From Luscinia megarhynchos (Eukaryota; Chordata; Aves; Passeriformes; Turdidae), in contig CM067568.1 of the NCBI GenBank assembly GCA_034336665.1, forward strand, positions 16,277,983-16,341,982: DNA of 64,000 bases, in the 5' to 3' direction. The notes below the pieces were generated by a model. It saw only the letters and a list, made by a program, of their open reading frames with translations, was not told the origin of the DNA and did no database searches. The position numbers and the translations under genes were made by a program. Positions 33,701 to 47,192 of the stretch are shown in pieces; position 1 is the first letter of the stretch, and every line of letters begins with the position of its first letter.

Positions 33701-36700
33701 AATGTGCTCACAAGGCCATGCAGATAAACTGGAAAGCATGTCAAAGTACTACTGGTCTATGTCTAGATGGGCAGAAAGAGCAAAAGAGGAAATAGCAAAA
33801 AGGAGTATTTCACCATACTGTGGATACAGCTGGCACACAGCAGACCTATGAAAAGGAGCTTCAGTGACTTTCCAAAGAGAGGAAAATACGTGGATTTGAA
33901 GAAAATCCAAAGGAGCAGTGGAGACTCAGGGGTGACAAGCTTGCTTCAGGTGTTGGTAACTTTGGGGAAGGTCAGGATGAGGAGTGAGGAGGGATGGTGG
34001 TGCAGCGTGCTCTGTATAGACCTCTAATGAGCCAAGGGGATCCCTGATATTTTATCCAGAGACTGAGCTAGCTTTGTCAATCTCAGAAATAATTCTGTAC
34101 TGTAGTGACCAAACCTCTAAACTGGGACAAATACGTCATCTATAAGTAAACATGTTGGGTCAAAGCACATAGATGTGCTACTGTTCATGTAAATGATGTT
34201 TTATCAGTTTGCTGAAGTGCTGACTCTTAGCTTATAAAACACTTGAATTTACTGTATAATACAGTCAACTTTGAAAAACAGCTTGTAAATAAATGTTTCT
34301 GATGAAGACTGATAAGTCACTGAGCCACAAAACCATTTCTGTTTGCCAGTTAAGATTCAGTGGCCTGAAAAAAAAGTAGATAAGGAAGGATATTTGTTCT
34401 CTACAAATAGCTTCTTTTTACTTTTGGTAGTTCACACATGTTTGAGATAAATGCCAGATAAACAGGCATAGTTTCTAATTCTTTCTACATAGCCCAAGAA
34501 AGGGAAACAATGGCCTTAAGATTTTATGCTGCCTTTTTAACTATATCACTTATATAAGAAAATATTACTGATGTGCAGAAACCAGAGGCTTTTTTTTTTT
34601 AATGCAAGATCTGAGAATTTCAGAAGGAGCCTTGAACATGATGATTTTCATTTTGTAGTGCCTAGTTTGTTCGCAGCTTTATTTTCGGTTGTTCTTATTA
34701 CTTAGAAAGAACATTATAGATGAGAAAACAAGCAGTACATTGAAGCAGGACTCAACAGTGCACGCCCAGTGGTACCCAGCCTGCAATCAGCACATTAATT
34801 GTGGAGACATCAGGGCTCTCAACGCCTTGCATGAATCACCGGATAAAGCCACATCCATTTCCCTGCAGGCATGTCTACCCTGCTGTCACTTCAGCAGCAG
34901 CACAGGGCAGGCATACCACAAAACCTGTGCCAAATGCATCTAAAATAGCCCGTGCTGCAGCAGCTGATTAATGAAAGTATCTGCTTTATTTTAAAGATAA
35001 GATAATATCTCTAAGGAGACGTGCTGTCTCGTTTAGGAAGTCTCACTTAAGCTGAGCCTTCTGAAGACAGCTCTGTGGCCTTATGGTTTCATGCAGATCT
35101 CCATGAGTTCAGAGAGGAAGATAGGCAGCTCTAGAAAATGATACCCCTCTCTTGGGGTGTGTTGGACAGGGGAAATGAGTAATTAGTGAAGTCTTATGTG
35201 CTCAAACTTCAGATCCCTAAAGTTAGGTTAAAAGAGCCTTCCACAATGTGATTGCTCTGCATTTCTCTCTACTTACTGTGCACCCACACATCCCTCCAAA
35301 TCAGGGCTAAATCAGTTTTTTGTATGACATGAGCTCAATAAGGCCCCTTTTGGTGTCCTCACTGGAGATCCTAACACAGTTCTGAGAAGAATAAGTTCTG
35401 ATGCAATGTTGAACACATGCACATCCAAAATAAGAACTGTGTCAGGTTCTAGTACATCAGTGCATGAATTTGGAAGGCAGTCAGCTAGTCATGGAGAGGT
35501 ATTTATTCACTGTATTATGCTTCTAACTCTAATGACCATAGAGTTGTGCAAACAGAAACCAGTAAGTGTTTGGGAGGCCTTGCTAAAAGCTGCACAATTG
35601 CTTGAACGGACAAAAGAAGGTGTGAGCCTTGAACGTGAGAATAAAATTAGTATATTGTGGTTTACCTTAATATCAGAACAGTCACATGGCTGCCTTTCAA
35701 TAAATAATACAAGAAATTAATCTTGCAGTATTCATGTGGTAAGATTGAAATCTTTATAAATTGCACAGCAAAGATATTTTGGGATCAAATATCCTTTTAA
35801 GTCCAGCAGTATTTTTCAAGAGACTCACAAAGTTAATATTTGACATTATGTTTCTAGTGATATTAGTACTATAAGTGGTGTAATTATGTTAACCAATAAG
35901 ATACAGAACCAATACAAAGCCCAACAAGACAACTAATCAAATAATTCTTCCTTTCCAATACCTGCTGTTCTTGCTTCTCTTAAGCAACAAAGCATTGAAC
36001 ATGAGAGGAAAAAGGGTTGTGATATGACGTTACTATTGAAAGATTCTAGAGTATTATAACTGCTTAATATAGTTGTTATTATACTGTAATAAGTATTGTG
36101 ATTGTATTGAAACATGATACTGGTATTAAAAATTGCTCTTTTGCTGACCTGTTAATAACATCACATGAATTGCATGGGAATAGACTACTTTTTAAATATC
36201 ATGAGCTAGCTTGAGAACTAAAGTTTTCTTTGCATTTCCAAATTTTTTTAAAATCAGTTTGGTAAAGAACTTTTGTTCTTCATCAGCATTAACAGTTACA
36301 TTGCAGTCACTGGACTGATGGGATTATATGCTTTCAGTACTTGGAGGTCTTAAATGTGTAACTAGGTTTATATAGTATATACCAAGTTGAAGTATTTGAG
36401 TTCTGGTGATGGCTGTAGGCAGATATTCTCAGTTTAGTTATATTTGTTGAAAAACAGACAGAAAGGAGCAAAGCTGTGAACCATATTATTCAAACTTATT
36501 ACACAGACTACCTAACTTGAAAGAAAATATAGATCTGCTGCTGTCACACTCAATCAGTCTATATGCTGATCCTTCCCCTGCAGTCCTCCTTTTTGACATA
36601 ATTTTTGGACTTGGTTGACCTATGAAATAGAGTCATGCTGTCCATGTGGTCATTTCTTTCCTTTTTTGAAAGTTTGTCACTGGATGGAAGTCCAGGGAAA

Positions 36701-39700
36701 ATTTCTGTTGCTTTGTCAGCAGCAACCACCAGTTCCCAGTGTGATGTACTCTTAATGTCAGAAAAGTGACCACTTGTAATGTTCAAAATGCTCACACAGA
36801 CATAGGAAAAAAAAAAGCCTCTTGGAAATTGCACAAGATCTTTTAAATCTTACTAGAAAGGCTGTTATGTGTTGACGAGAAAAATTTATTCCTCCCTTTC
36901 TATTAGTTGTAACCTAACATCCCAGCGATACATGTCCTTAGGCAATAGGTTCAGCACCTCTGCACAGCTTCATCCTTGAGACCTGCTACAAATCTTCTAA
37001 GTCAAAATCCCAAATCAAGGGAATGATAACAGACTTTTAAAATAATATTACCTCTGTACCCTGGAGTTATGAATCATTGGCAGGGTAAAGTTGTAGCTTT
37101 TATTTAAGCAACCTAAATACTTCTAATAGATTTTCAATTGGAACAGTCCCAGATGGCAGAACACCAAGTGGCATCAGCCTGCAACTCCCACGTGGAATGT
37201 GCTTTGCCTTCTACATCTCTGAAACAGATGAGGGATGGAAGGTATTTGCTGAAGAAGGGATGAAAAGAGTGTGTTTCATTGGTGGGCTATGTTTGCTCCT
37301 GTGTCACATGAGGCTGAAGTGGATCCTGGGAGGGAGATGTCATATTACAGACAAGATATAGCAGCTAATCATTGTCACTGTGAGTCAAGGTACTGTCTGG
37401 AACAGGGAGAGTTGGGAACAGATGCACCCACCAAGTTTACAAAGCACATGACACAAAGCTGGCTGCACGCATCCTTTGCTGGGGAGTCTCATTTCTTCTT
37501 TCTCCAGGAAGGGTTTTTGCACCATTCCTTTGTACTACAAGGCAATTAATCCTACAGGGATGGAGAAGCTCACTGGGTGATTTTCCAGGTAAAGGGACTC
37601 TTAGTATAGGTCAATGAAATTCACTGCCCAGGAGTGTACAAAGAGCTGGTGTGGGAGGAAAACTTGGGGCTGCATCTTTCACAGGCAAAGCAAAATCTTT
37701 CACTGCTGTCTTGCTTCCCTGCTGCTCTGTATGAGAGCCTTAGGCTTGCTGGGAAAGCTGTATCAGCACCATACCTCACTGCTCAGAAGCTGCCACCCCT
37801 GCCTTGCTGCACAACCTGCTGGAAAACAGACATTGCTGAAAGCCAGAGGGCCTTCCTGGAGATTCAGCTGCCCTACGAGCATTTTAGCTTCTCTACCTCT
37901 AATGTCTTTTCCTACCCCAGGTTGTGGGGCTCCATCTCACTTATGTACTGGACTTGGGAACAGAAAAACAGAGTACTAGACTAACGTACACTTAAGTGAG
38001 TATAAAACCTCACTGCTTCCAAATGTCTACTGCATTGAATAAATTCTTTTTTTTTTCCTTATTGCTTCAGGTTTTTCTGATGCAGTTAAGGTCATCCAGT
38101 GATGTACCATAGATCTGTCCACCTATTCACCTGCTGCTCCCAGACAACACCTGTAGCTGGTGGATGATTTTTGTGGAATCTGGCAGGTATGTGATCCCAG
38201 AGGCCCTAGATTCTTGCAAACCCCATTAAGTAAAACAGTTGCTATTAAAAGGAAGGCTAATATTGATCTATAAGCTCAACCCTTGCTATTTAGCAGAGAA
38301 GCCAGGTCTTCTTGTTCCACAGCTTGTGCAACATGTTGGTTTTTTCCTCATAACATTGCTTATTTAACTGAATTTTACATGTATGTATTTTACATGGGTT
38401 TGATTTGTTGGCTTTACTTCGTGTTTGCTTTGTCCATACCTAGAAGTCACATGCTTCTACCTGAATCAAAAATGTAGCATGGTTACAATGTGAGTGTTGT
38501 ACATGTACATGTACATGTACAATGTGAGTGTGCTCATGGTGTTTATAAAGGTATTTATATAAGGGAAGCCACTCACAATAGAATGTAGACCTCTATCCTG
38601 CTGTAATCATGATCACACTGTGGACTGTACTAATGCAGGAAAGACAAACCATGCCACAGGAGAATATGGCCCACTAGTTTTCTTAACAGAAGTGATGGGT
38701 ATTTCTCCAGATGACCAGGCCCACAGGGCATATTAACTGATTATTTATAAAAAGGGCAAATTATTTTACATACTTATGAATAATGAATTTCCACCTATGT
38801 AGATACTGCAGTAAAGTTCACTTGAGCAGTCACCATCTGTCTATCTTTCCTCCTCACTGTGCAACCCTTGATCTGGATACTGGATTTTTATCTATATTGT
38901 ATCTTTGCTATTTACTTTATATGGGGTGAACATATTTCACATAATCAAAGAAAATGCTGAACCCACCACCATCAGTGGATTCATCCTGAATCCCTACACC
39001 ATCAGTGTAGTCTGCATTTCAGATTCTGTATGATGATGCCATATATGCATTTTAGACTTCTGGATATTTGTTAAAAATACTTCATACTGGAGTGATTTAA
39101 TATGGAAACTAAATGAGCCATATTCATATTCTGGTGATCCATTGAGCTTGAAGTGCAAATGGGAAATAAAGCTTCTCCCTTGCTTCTCTGGCCATGCATG
39201 ACATTTAAAGGCTGTCATGCAGAGAGACTATTTTCCCTTTGGCACAGTGTTTACCCCCTCAACTCTCTAGTACCAATAGACACTGTACCCATGCATTGAG
39301 GAAAAAAACCCATGAGGTCAAAAGTGCCTTAAAAGAAGGCAGGGGGTGAATGTGCAGATCTTTATCTCTAGTAACCATAACAAAGCTCGCCACATTTTGT
39401 TGCGTATTTTTATGTTAACAATATTGAATGAAAAGGGTATGACGTAAAGGAGCCCCTCCCAAAAGATCTGCAACAATGCTCACAGTTTATGGATATGGCT
39501 AATATTTCTAGAATGTAATTAATTAGACAAAGGGAAAGAGGTGGCCTGCATTTTATGCCCTGTTTGATATCTGCAGTGTTTGTATCAGATGCCTGTGCTT
39601 TCTTTTGCAATGCCTGGTGAGAAACAGGCTCTCTCAGAGTATTATTCACACAATGATTCATAGCATCGCACAGAAAGGAAAGTTGGATGAACTTTGTCAT

Positions 39701-40511
39701 AGAAGTTGTAGTCTCAGTCCTCATGGAAAAGAGGTTCTGTACAGAGTTTAGTACTGCCAGATCCTCTCAAAGATTTACAAAGATTATACTGTACATTAGA
39801 CTTTTGTCCTGTTTGCATGTAATCCAAGAAATTTGACTGAGCTGAAAAAGATCATTTATATGGAATTATCTATTTTTTTCTGATTATTTCTAATTCTTTT
39901 TTGATGATTAACCATATACAGTAAAATATTATTTTCACAATAGGTAGACTCAAGCTTCCTCAGTGTTTCCTTCCTCCTTCTCTGAGCATGTTTCAGACTC
40001 CTGAATTTCATTTAGGATTTGAGAAACATTGATTAAAATTGACTGACATAAGAGAAACTCCTCTAACACAGATAATACTGCAGCATTCATTAACTTTAAA
40101 AAAAAACCCTTGTGTTTGAAACCCTTTCCATCTTCCTGATGCACAGCTAGCAGGCCAGTCAGTATGTAAATGTAGACAGAACAGCTCTTGGCTCCTTCTG
40201 GCTTGGAAACATGTTAAAGGCACTGATCAATAAGGAGCTGTGTGGCCAAGAAATGAGCCAGGTACAAACTGTTCATTGAAATCACTGCACGGTAACTGGT
40301 TTTGAAGGCGCCATTCAAGGAACTAAAGGTCTGAGGAACTGGCATATGCAAATGTATCAGCCTTGGGCCAAACACAAGCAGGCAGCTGAAAATTCATTGT
40401 GAAAACAGATCAGCATGGTTGCAGACGAGGTTGCATCCAGTTAATTGATCTGAGAAATAAAAGCAAACAAACAAAATCCCCAGCAATAAAGGATCTTTCA
40501 AACTGAGACAA
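30757..40511. other. Long intergenic stretch, no gene seen
   Basis: About 10 kb of unique-looking AT-rich DNA. Overlapping open frames of 121 and 116 codons at 37614-37984, and others of around 100 codons (31437-31742, 31899-32207, 35406-35720, 39410-39724), match nothing I know. Visible single items are a perfect AAG|GTAAGT donor word at 33553-33561, a possible conserved noncoding block at 34740-35040, the GTACAT repeat at 38498-38520, and an octamer-containing block at 40200-40460. No transposon is recognised. Confidence 0.42.
38485..38531. repeat. Self-complementary GTACAT repeat bracketed by direct repeats
   Basis: A run of TGTACATGTACATGTACA type sequence (about 38498-38520) is both a hexamer repeat and a perfect palindrome. 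It is bracketed by exact copies of ACAATGTGAGTGT at 38485-38497 and 38519-38531. The inner edge of the second copy is shared with the repeat. The layout suggests slippage between the two 13-mers or repair of a hairpin-forming tract. Confidence 0.88.
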
Positions 40512-40547
40512 ATAGATAGATAGATAGATAGATGCAGATAGATAGAC

Positions 40548-40634
<87 letters not shown>
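40512..40634. repeat. (GATA)n microsatellite
   Basis: A 123-bp array. A first block of about five ATAG units is interrupted by TGCAGATAGATAGACAG. A pure run of about 22 GATA units from 40548 to 40634 follows. Pure tetranucleotide arrays of this length are normally highly length-polymorphic in vertebrates. The interruptions on the left side show the older edge of the array. Confidence 0.98.
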
Positions 40635-42845
40635 ACAATTATAAGAGCAATTTGCTGAGGGGAAGTAGGAACTGGTTGTTGTAAGAAGTTCTCAAACCAA
40701 TAAAGGATTGCCCTTGTGGATGGAAATCAAATGGGATGTCCCCATAAAGCCCTCACAGGTGTACCAGACATGTATCAAAACCTGTTGAGCCACTCCAGTG
40801 CAGTCACGTAAAGCTCGTTTACAGTATCTCATCTGTGATTAGATTATGATTTGTCAATGTTTCCATGAATCTTGTTGTCTAGGTAAAAACAGTGAACCAG
40901 CAGCAAGACCTCAGTAAATATTCATAGAGATTATATGGCAGTGTGTGTGGGTTGAAATGAATGCCAGTAACAGAGATTAGGAAAAGGTCTTTAGAAGGTA
41001 GTTTTCACTATATTGGTCTTTTTTTCTTCCCGGGGTCTCTAAGGTTTAATTACTTAATATAGTGGGGTAATACCTGTTATCTTCAAGATTATCTCTACAT
41101 TCCTAGGTATACTTTTACTATGTCAGTGGTACTTTAAAAATTTGGAACATTACTGCAAACTCTTAGAGTAATTTGCCACGTAGCTGGTTGGTTTTATCTA
41201 GTAAAGCAGGAGCTAAAAATACCAGAAGTTTTGACTTCTAAAGTATCAAAAATCTGACAAGCAGGACCGAAATGACCACTGGTTCACGTCCACTGAAAAG
41301 TCAGCAATGTGTGTACAAAATCACATACTTTATCATTTTTTCCAATGGAAAATAGAGCAAATTCTTAGTCATGGTGGCCATCTTGATAAAAATGTCAATA
41401 AAATCACTGTGTTTTAAACCTGAGCCACTATGATAACTGTAAAGCCACAAGGTTTTTGAAGGGATTCTGCAGGTACAGAGATTTGAGAACAAGACTTGAA
41501 TTTAGCAAAGACTTCTGATTTTTTCCTTCTTTAGTTTCTAATGCCAGTGATGCAGTACAACATCTGTGCTTCCTCTACTTCCTTTCCATACATAGACTTG
41601 TAGCACAACCTTGGCCATCTTGCATGTGAATGGCACCTTTCAGAGACCCTTGATGTGTGGTGCAAACAATTCAGTGTGTGACTCATTCGCCTTTTATCCC
41701 AGCATTGTTTCCCATCCATCACACATCAAACTAGAAGATGGCTTTTTATCTGAAAGAACAATCGTATGGATAAAAATTGACCATCAGATGTAAATTCAGT
41801 AAAGGAGAAGATCCACTAATCCTGTGGTGGTCTGATTATAGCTTGGAGGAATTTTCATGGCAAGAAATCTTGCTTTAAATTTTCAGCTAAATAGGGTGCA
41901 TCAGTTATCCTCTGTTCTGCAGTGTTTCTCTGTGCTCTGCCTTGCCTATAAATGGAAATCACCTCTCCCCACTGGATTCTTAAAACAGCTTGTGAAGTCA
42001 CAGCTCATGAAAGGCCTTGAATGAATGTGAGATAGTGTTATTACTGGGGAGGTTTCTGTGCTGAAAATGCAGAGAACGATGCAGGTTAGACAGAAGATAC
42101 TTTTATTTCAGTAGTTTTCATTCTCTTTCTGGTTCATTTTTACCATAGCTGTCTAACATCACAAATTAGCAAGATTAAGGGAAGTGAAAAACTAGCATTT
42201 TTTTCCTGTTTCTGTTAACAGCACTGGTTATTACCAGGAAAAACTTTTCTGGAGGAAGAAAGCACCTTGCTGCTTTGCCTGAAGCTAAATCACTGCAAAT
42301 ACTGGGGTGACCCACTGAAAGCATTCAGGGAAGAATCTGTGTACGTGTGCCCTTACAGTTTTGCATAGTTCTGCTATGTCAGTAAAGCTGCAGCTGTAGT
42401 TGAAGTTACACTGTCCTTAATGTTGGCCTTGGGCCCCTATCTGCCTTTCATCTCAACCCTGAGGTTTTTTACTTGACCCCACACAGCAGAGCAGCCTGAC
42501 CCTCGTGGCAGATCTGGCCATCTCTGGGTCCCAGACTGACCCACTGGCTGCTGACTCTGGCCAGTGTCTGTGTGGCTGGAGTCAGCACACGTGCACAACT
42601 TAACACAGAAAGCCAGTGCACGGGATTTGCACAATTTCATGTTCCTGGCTCCTGACCTCCCAGAATACCATCTCTCACATTCTATATGGAGTGGAGAGAT
42701 GTCTGGAGGAGAACCAAGTGTCTGCCGAGTTGTTCCCCACAGGAATGGATATGAGATATCAAGGAGAGGCTCCTTTGGCATCTTCTGGCCTTTGGCACAA
42801 CTCTTTTGTGCTGACTTTAAAAATGCATGGATGTGTGTTTCAACG

Positions 42846-42884
42846 CAGGATACAGGATAGATACAGGATACAGGACCAGATACA
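42846..42884. repeat. Short GATACAG-type tandem repeat
   Basis: Four GATACA motifs with CAG linkers occur in 39 bases, within the GC-richer patch that carries the 198-codon open frame. Repeats of this kind inside an open frame argue slightly against it being an old conserved gene. Confidence 0.8.
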
Positions 42885-44567
42885 AAGGTGGGAGGGCGGC
42901 TGGTAAAAAGCAAAACAAACCAGCTCTGAACATCTTCTAAGTGATCTTCATTCTCTGACAGTTGCGAAAAGTCTGGACATTGAGTCCAGGTTCTAATGTA
43001 CTTCCAAAGTAGGACTGAACAGTTTTGGCACACAGATTGTTTGGAGTCCTGTGTTCATAAATCAGTGTATGCATCCTTAAAGAACATAGCAAAAAGATGC
43101 AACTCTAGAAAAAATCAGGTCTTTTCAAACATGTGGCAGAGGAAGCAGTATCCTGCTGTCAGTGGTGCAAAATGAGTGAATGTTGAGCAGCAGCTCCTGG
43201 AGTTGATGGATATGTGGCCTGCTGGAAGCCATGTTACCAAGAAAGCTGTGGAGGTACATGAAAAATTTAAAACCATAAAGAAAACTGATTAAGGTAGTAG
43301 AAAGACTGCTTGGGAATGTGATAGGCTTTGAAAGAAGACGGCAAACAGTTTCTTTCATGATGTCCTTTCCCCCCTACCCCAAAAAGAGGTAAGGGAGCAG
43401 GCAGGGACACTTACAGGCCTTGCGTGTCTTTTCCAGCATTCCTTGCTTTTAACTCCTGGCCTCTCTGAATTCCTATTGTTCTAGACTCAAACCAGGCCTG
43501 CACAGTGTTACCTTATGCCCTGCATTTCAAAGAGAATTAGCCAGCCTATTCGACATCTCCTCATGTAATTCCTAATCCAAAGTTATAAGTGATATTGCTA
43601 AAATTTAAAATTTACATTTGGGTAGTGCCTTTCATCCAAAAGGATTCCTAAGAAAATTCACCAGTACATGTACATGTATGCCAGTAACATCCTCATTCCA
43701 AAAACACAATGAGCCCAGAGCAGCACATCAGATAATTTCTCATTCCTTTGGCAGAAATATGCAGATTCAAACTGCATGCCTCAGAAATCTCTCATGAATT
43801 TCCGTCTATCTAAAATTTCATAGCAGGGGAAATATCACAGCCAAAATGATATATAGAGGGAAGTAAAAGCTTAAAGGACATTTTGACGGCTGATGTCCTC
43901 ATCAAGATTAACCATCTGTATTTAGCCAGTGTAACTGCTGCAAATAAGTTTTGTGCTTTATCAGCGTGACCGCAAAGGTTAATTAACCTTCTTTCTGGAT
44001 TTGATACCTTTCCAAGAACCTGTAGAAAATGATTTGTAGGGGCTAGCCAGTTTGCTACAGATAAAGCTACTATGCATTAAAAAAAGACAAATCAGAGCAC
44101 AGTGAACTTATTGGAAATCTGTCTAGAAACCAGGGAATAGGTTCCACTTGCATAAAATTTCCTCACATCAGAGACTATATGCTTGAAGTCAGGCTGGCAT
44201 CACTATTTCATGACAAGCCTCAGAGTCCTCTGGTACTTGTCTTAAAAGAAACATAGCTGATGTTAAAAGATCACATGAAAATCCCAACTTTCCATTCAAT
44301 GCAGTGATAGCAGGATAAAGCTCTAAAGTCAGTCTGGACCTGTCAATAAAATAAAGTGTTCTAAGCAGGCAGAAGACCTCGTGGAAATGTTGGAGCGGGC
44401 ATTTGCTTGTCACTACTGCTGCATAAGGGAGATGGCATAAATTCCAAAAGTCAGTGTTCCCTACTGTATTTGTTTCCTGAAAACATTTACCTTGCCTCAT
44501 GAATGTATATCCCACTAAAGGCACAAATCTGAAATACTGCTTTCCTAGAGGAAACTCACTTGAAGGT

Positions 44568-44606
44568 CATAAAAACCATAAAAAAACATAAAAAAACATT
44601 AAAAAA
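44568..44606. repeat. (CATAAAAAA)4 A-rich tandem repeat
   Basis: Four units of CAT followed by a run of A (unit 9-10 bp, last unit CATT). It is simple slippage-type DNA with no linked element. Confidence 0.85.
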
Positions 44607-45393
44607 TCAGCCTAGACAGAGACTATCTCTTTAAAGATGTCATATAATGAGGAACAGGGCAAGGGATACAGAAAAGAATGGGATGCAGGCTTTTCTGTGT
44701 ACATCAACATTGCTGAATCACACCCATATCACCCCAATTCCAACTCAAATCTTCTCGTTGTATAAAAAGAAATGTGATATCACCCTGTGAATCTCTGGCT
44801 AAATAAGTTATTCTCTTTCAACTCATTTTAATTAACTAGTTCATAGTCCTTACTCTTTTTGAGTAAGAGAGACTCAAGAAAAAAGAAGTCATATGTTAAA
44901 ATATATGTATTTTATAGGAAAAAAAAAGAATGATTGAGCAGAGCAGATAAGTCAAAGACTATTGTGAAAAAACGTTAAGCTATCTGTATTTGTATTCACT
45001 TATGGATGCGTGCAAGAGCATTTATGCACAAATTTGGTTTTCTTTTCATACAGAGATTTTGCACAAGGAACTGTCTCAATCTCTTACTATACAGAAAAAC
45101 TATGAAGATGATGTTTTAGTGTGAGAAGGGATTATGTACATTTAAAATGTTAGAAGATATTCAAAATCACTGTCTAAATTGTCACTCTCCTTCATTTTTT
45201 GTAATTTTTGTCCAGACAGGAGCAGCAAGACAAGACATTTGTCATTTCATGTGCAGTGAGAAAAAAACCTATGTGAGGTAAATCAATCTTTTTTTCATTA
45301 TGGACAATGACTGAAAGTCAGGCGTTTACTGGGTGTCTTCACATGAATGGCATTGACAGAACTAGGGAATTTATTTGGGGTGAGTTTATGATG

Positions 45394-45410
45394 TTGTTTG
45401 TTTGTTTGTT
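45394..45410. repeat. (GTTT)4 microsatellite
   Basis: About four tandem GTTT units in otherwise AT-rich sequence; short and probably stable. Confidence 0.85.
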
Positions 45411-45978
45411 TCTGTCTTAACCTACACCACAGCCATGAGTGCTTATTTCTGACTTTTGACTCTGGATAGTTTTTGTCTATTTTGTTCATGGATCTTTCAG
45501 TGCAATAAGCCAAATGAAACTAAAAGCTTCCATTCCAAAGTGACTGAGACCCAGTTCTGATTTATTTTATGACTTGAGCTCTTCCTTGTCTTGTTGCAGC
45601 CAGCAGCTGGAGAGTCAGCTCTCTGATGAGACACTGTAGGAAAACATTCAGTGTTTTATATAGATCCTCTCTGACTTATCCTCTGGTTTCCATGGAAATC
45701 CATATGATCCCCATAGCTACCAAGTCTAGCTCTCTCCAGTGTGTGTAGGATAGGCCTGCAGGTTAACCCATACAAGCTCTATCCATTCATTTGTATTCAT
45801 GTTAGGGAGATTTAAACAAATCAAGGCTCAGTACAAATATTAAATTAAAACATTTGCACTTTTTGGATGATATGTTCAAAGATGATGTCCACATATTTTG
45901 TGGTGCTAAGCTGGTATTTTTACCTTGCTGAAGCATTTTTGATTATTATAATTAATGTAAACATTACAATGCAATGGT

Positions 45979-46027
45979 AATTAATGCAAGTTAGAGCCAC
46001 TTTGAGTAGCTCTAACGTGTATTAATT
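45979..46027. repeat. Imperfect inverted repeat, 19-bp arms and 11-base loop
   Basis: The left arm AATTAATGCAAGTTAGAGC (45979-45997) and right arm GCTCTAACGTGTATTAATT (46009-46027) are complementary at 17 of 19 positions around an 11-base loop. The arms are long enough to be non-random. It may be the tip of a degraded foldback element or simply a cruciform-forming sequence. The flanks are AT-rich and pair only weakly, so a canonical microRNA precursor is not supported by eye. Confidence 0.75.
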
Positions 46028-46975
46028 TTTGATTATGTTTTATGTTATAGGAAAATTATAAAATGTAAGAACTATATTTAATACTAAGAGTGAGATATTT
46101 GTATGTTTGTATACCTGCATTTCAGGGCATTTAAATAAATTGAAACTGCAATACTATAACACATAAACTGAAAACTGAACAATAGAATACTTTTTGCTCT
46201 TTTGCCATATCAAAGGACTCATTTAAAATCTACCTGGATGTTGGATATCTGGTTTAGTTTTTCTGTTGGAGTCCCAGCAGCAAAACTTGTCAGCTGTGTT
46301 GCTTATAAATTTTCATGGTTCAGAAAGTGTTGACAAAAGATAAATTGCTGAAGAGGGACTCTGTCCATTTCTCAAGAAAAACTGAAGGATGAAGATACAA
46401 GTCTTCTTTATCTGAAACCATGTGGATAATACTCTGCATTGACAGCTGTGTTAGTGATTTGATTTTATGGCAAGCAAACAATGCTTACTTTAATGGGATT
46501 TATTAAGATTTATTTAACACAGCCTACCTTCTGCCTCCCTGGAAGTGTCAATATTGCTAAAGCCTAATATTGTACAGACTTTATTGCTCTCTTAACTGCC
46601 ACTTGTGTGATCTTTGGTATTCACATAACCTGATAAGGCACCACTGAGGCACGTAACTTGCTGTAAATGCTTTATCTTTTTTCTCTTGTAATCTTGCTGT
46701 GTTTGAGATAGATTCTGAAACTTTTTTATTGGTTTCATATAAATTTGCTTTTTGCTGTTTGCTGTATTTTCATGTTGGAAACACAAAGAAAACCTTCTTG
46801 ATCAGCTACCATGTTTGTGAGAGCCTCAGTGGGAATGGCAGGCATTTGATAATTTCCTAAATGTGCTATTTTTCGTACATGGTCAAGGTCATAATATTTT
46901 TTTTGCCAGATCTTTTAAATCAATTTATTGCTTAGATTTTGTTTGTCCCGTTTTCCCCCAGTGCACAGTGCACAT

Positions 46976-46990
46976 ACACACACACACACA
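46976..46990. repeat. Short (AC)n microsatellite
   Basis: Fifteen bases of pure AC alternation, preceded by CACAT and followed by GAGGCAG. It is short and likely of low variability. Confidence 0.9.
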
Positions 46991-47192
46991 GAGGCAGAGT
47001 GGCCTTACCCCTCAGGCAAACTACACTGCCCTTCAGCCAAATCAACATCCCCTCCGTGTCTTTGAATTAAGTCTGCGAATTACAATATCATCCTTTTAAT
47101 TTAACCTTAATTTAAATCCTCCAAATTTAATCTTTTCAGATTTTGTTCAATTCTGTGCCCTCCCTAACATCTGTGGGACTCGAACTTTTAAA

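Larger units (their letters stand above)
40635..45978. other. Intergenic stretch, no gene called
   Basis: Holds the longest open frame of the window (198 codons, minus, 42437-43033) in a GC-richer patch, discussed among the findings but not called because no domain, promoter or splice signals support it. A 111-codon minus frame at 44189-44524 is likewise unrecognised. Small repeats are listed separately. The rest is ordinary AT-rich DNA. Confidence 0.42.
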
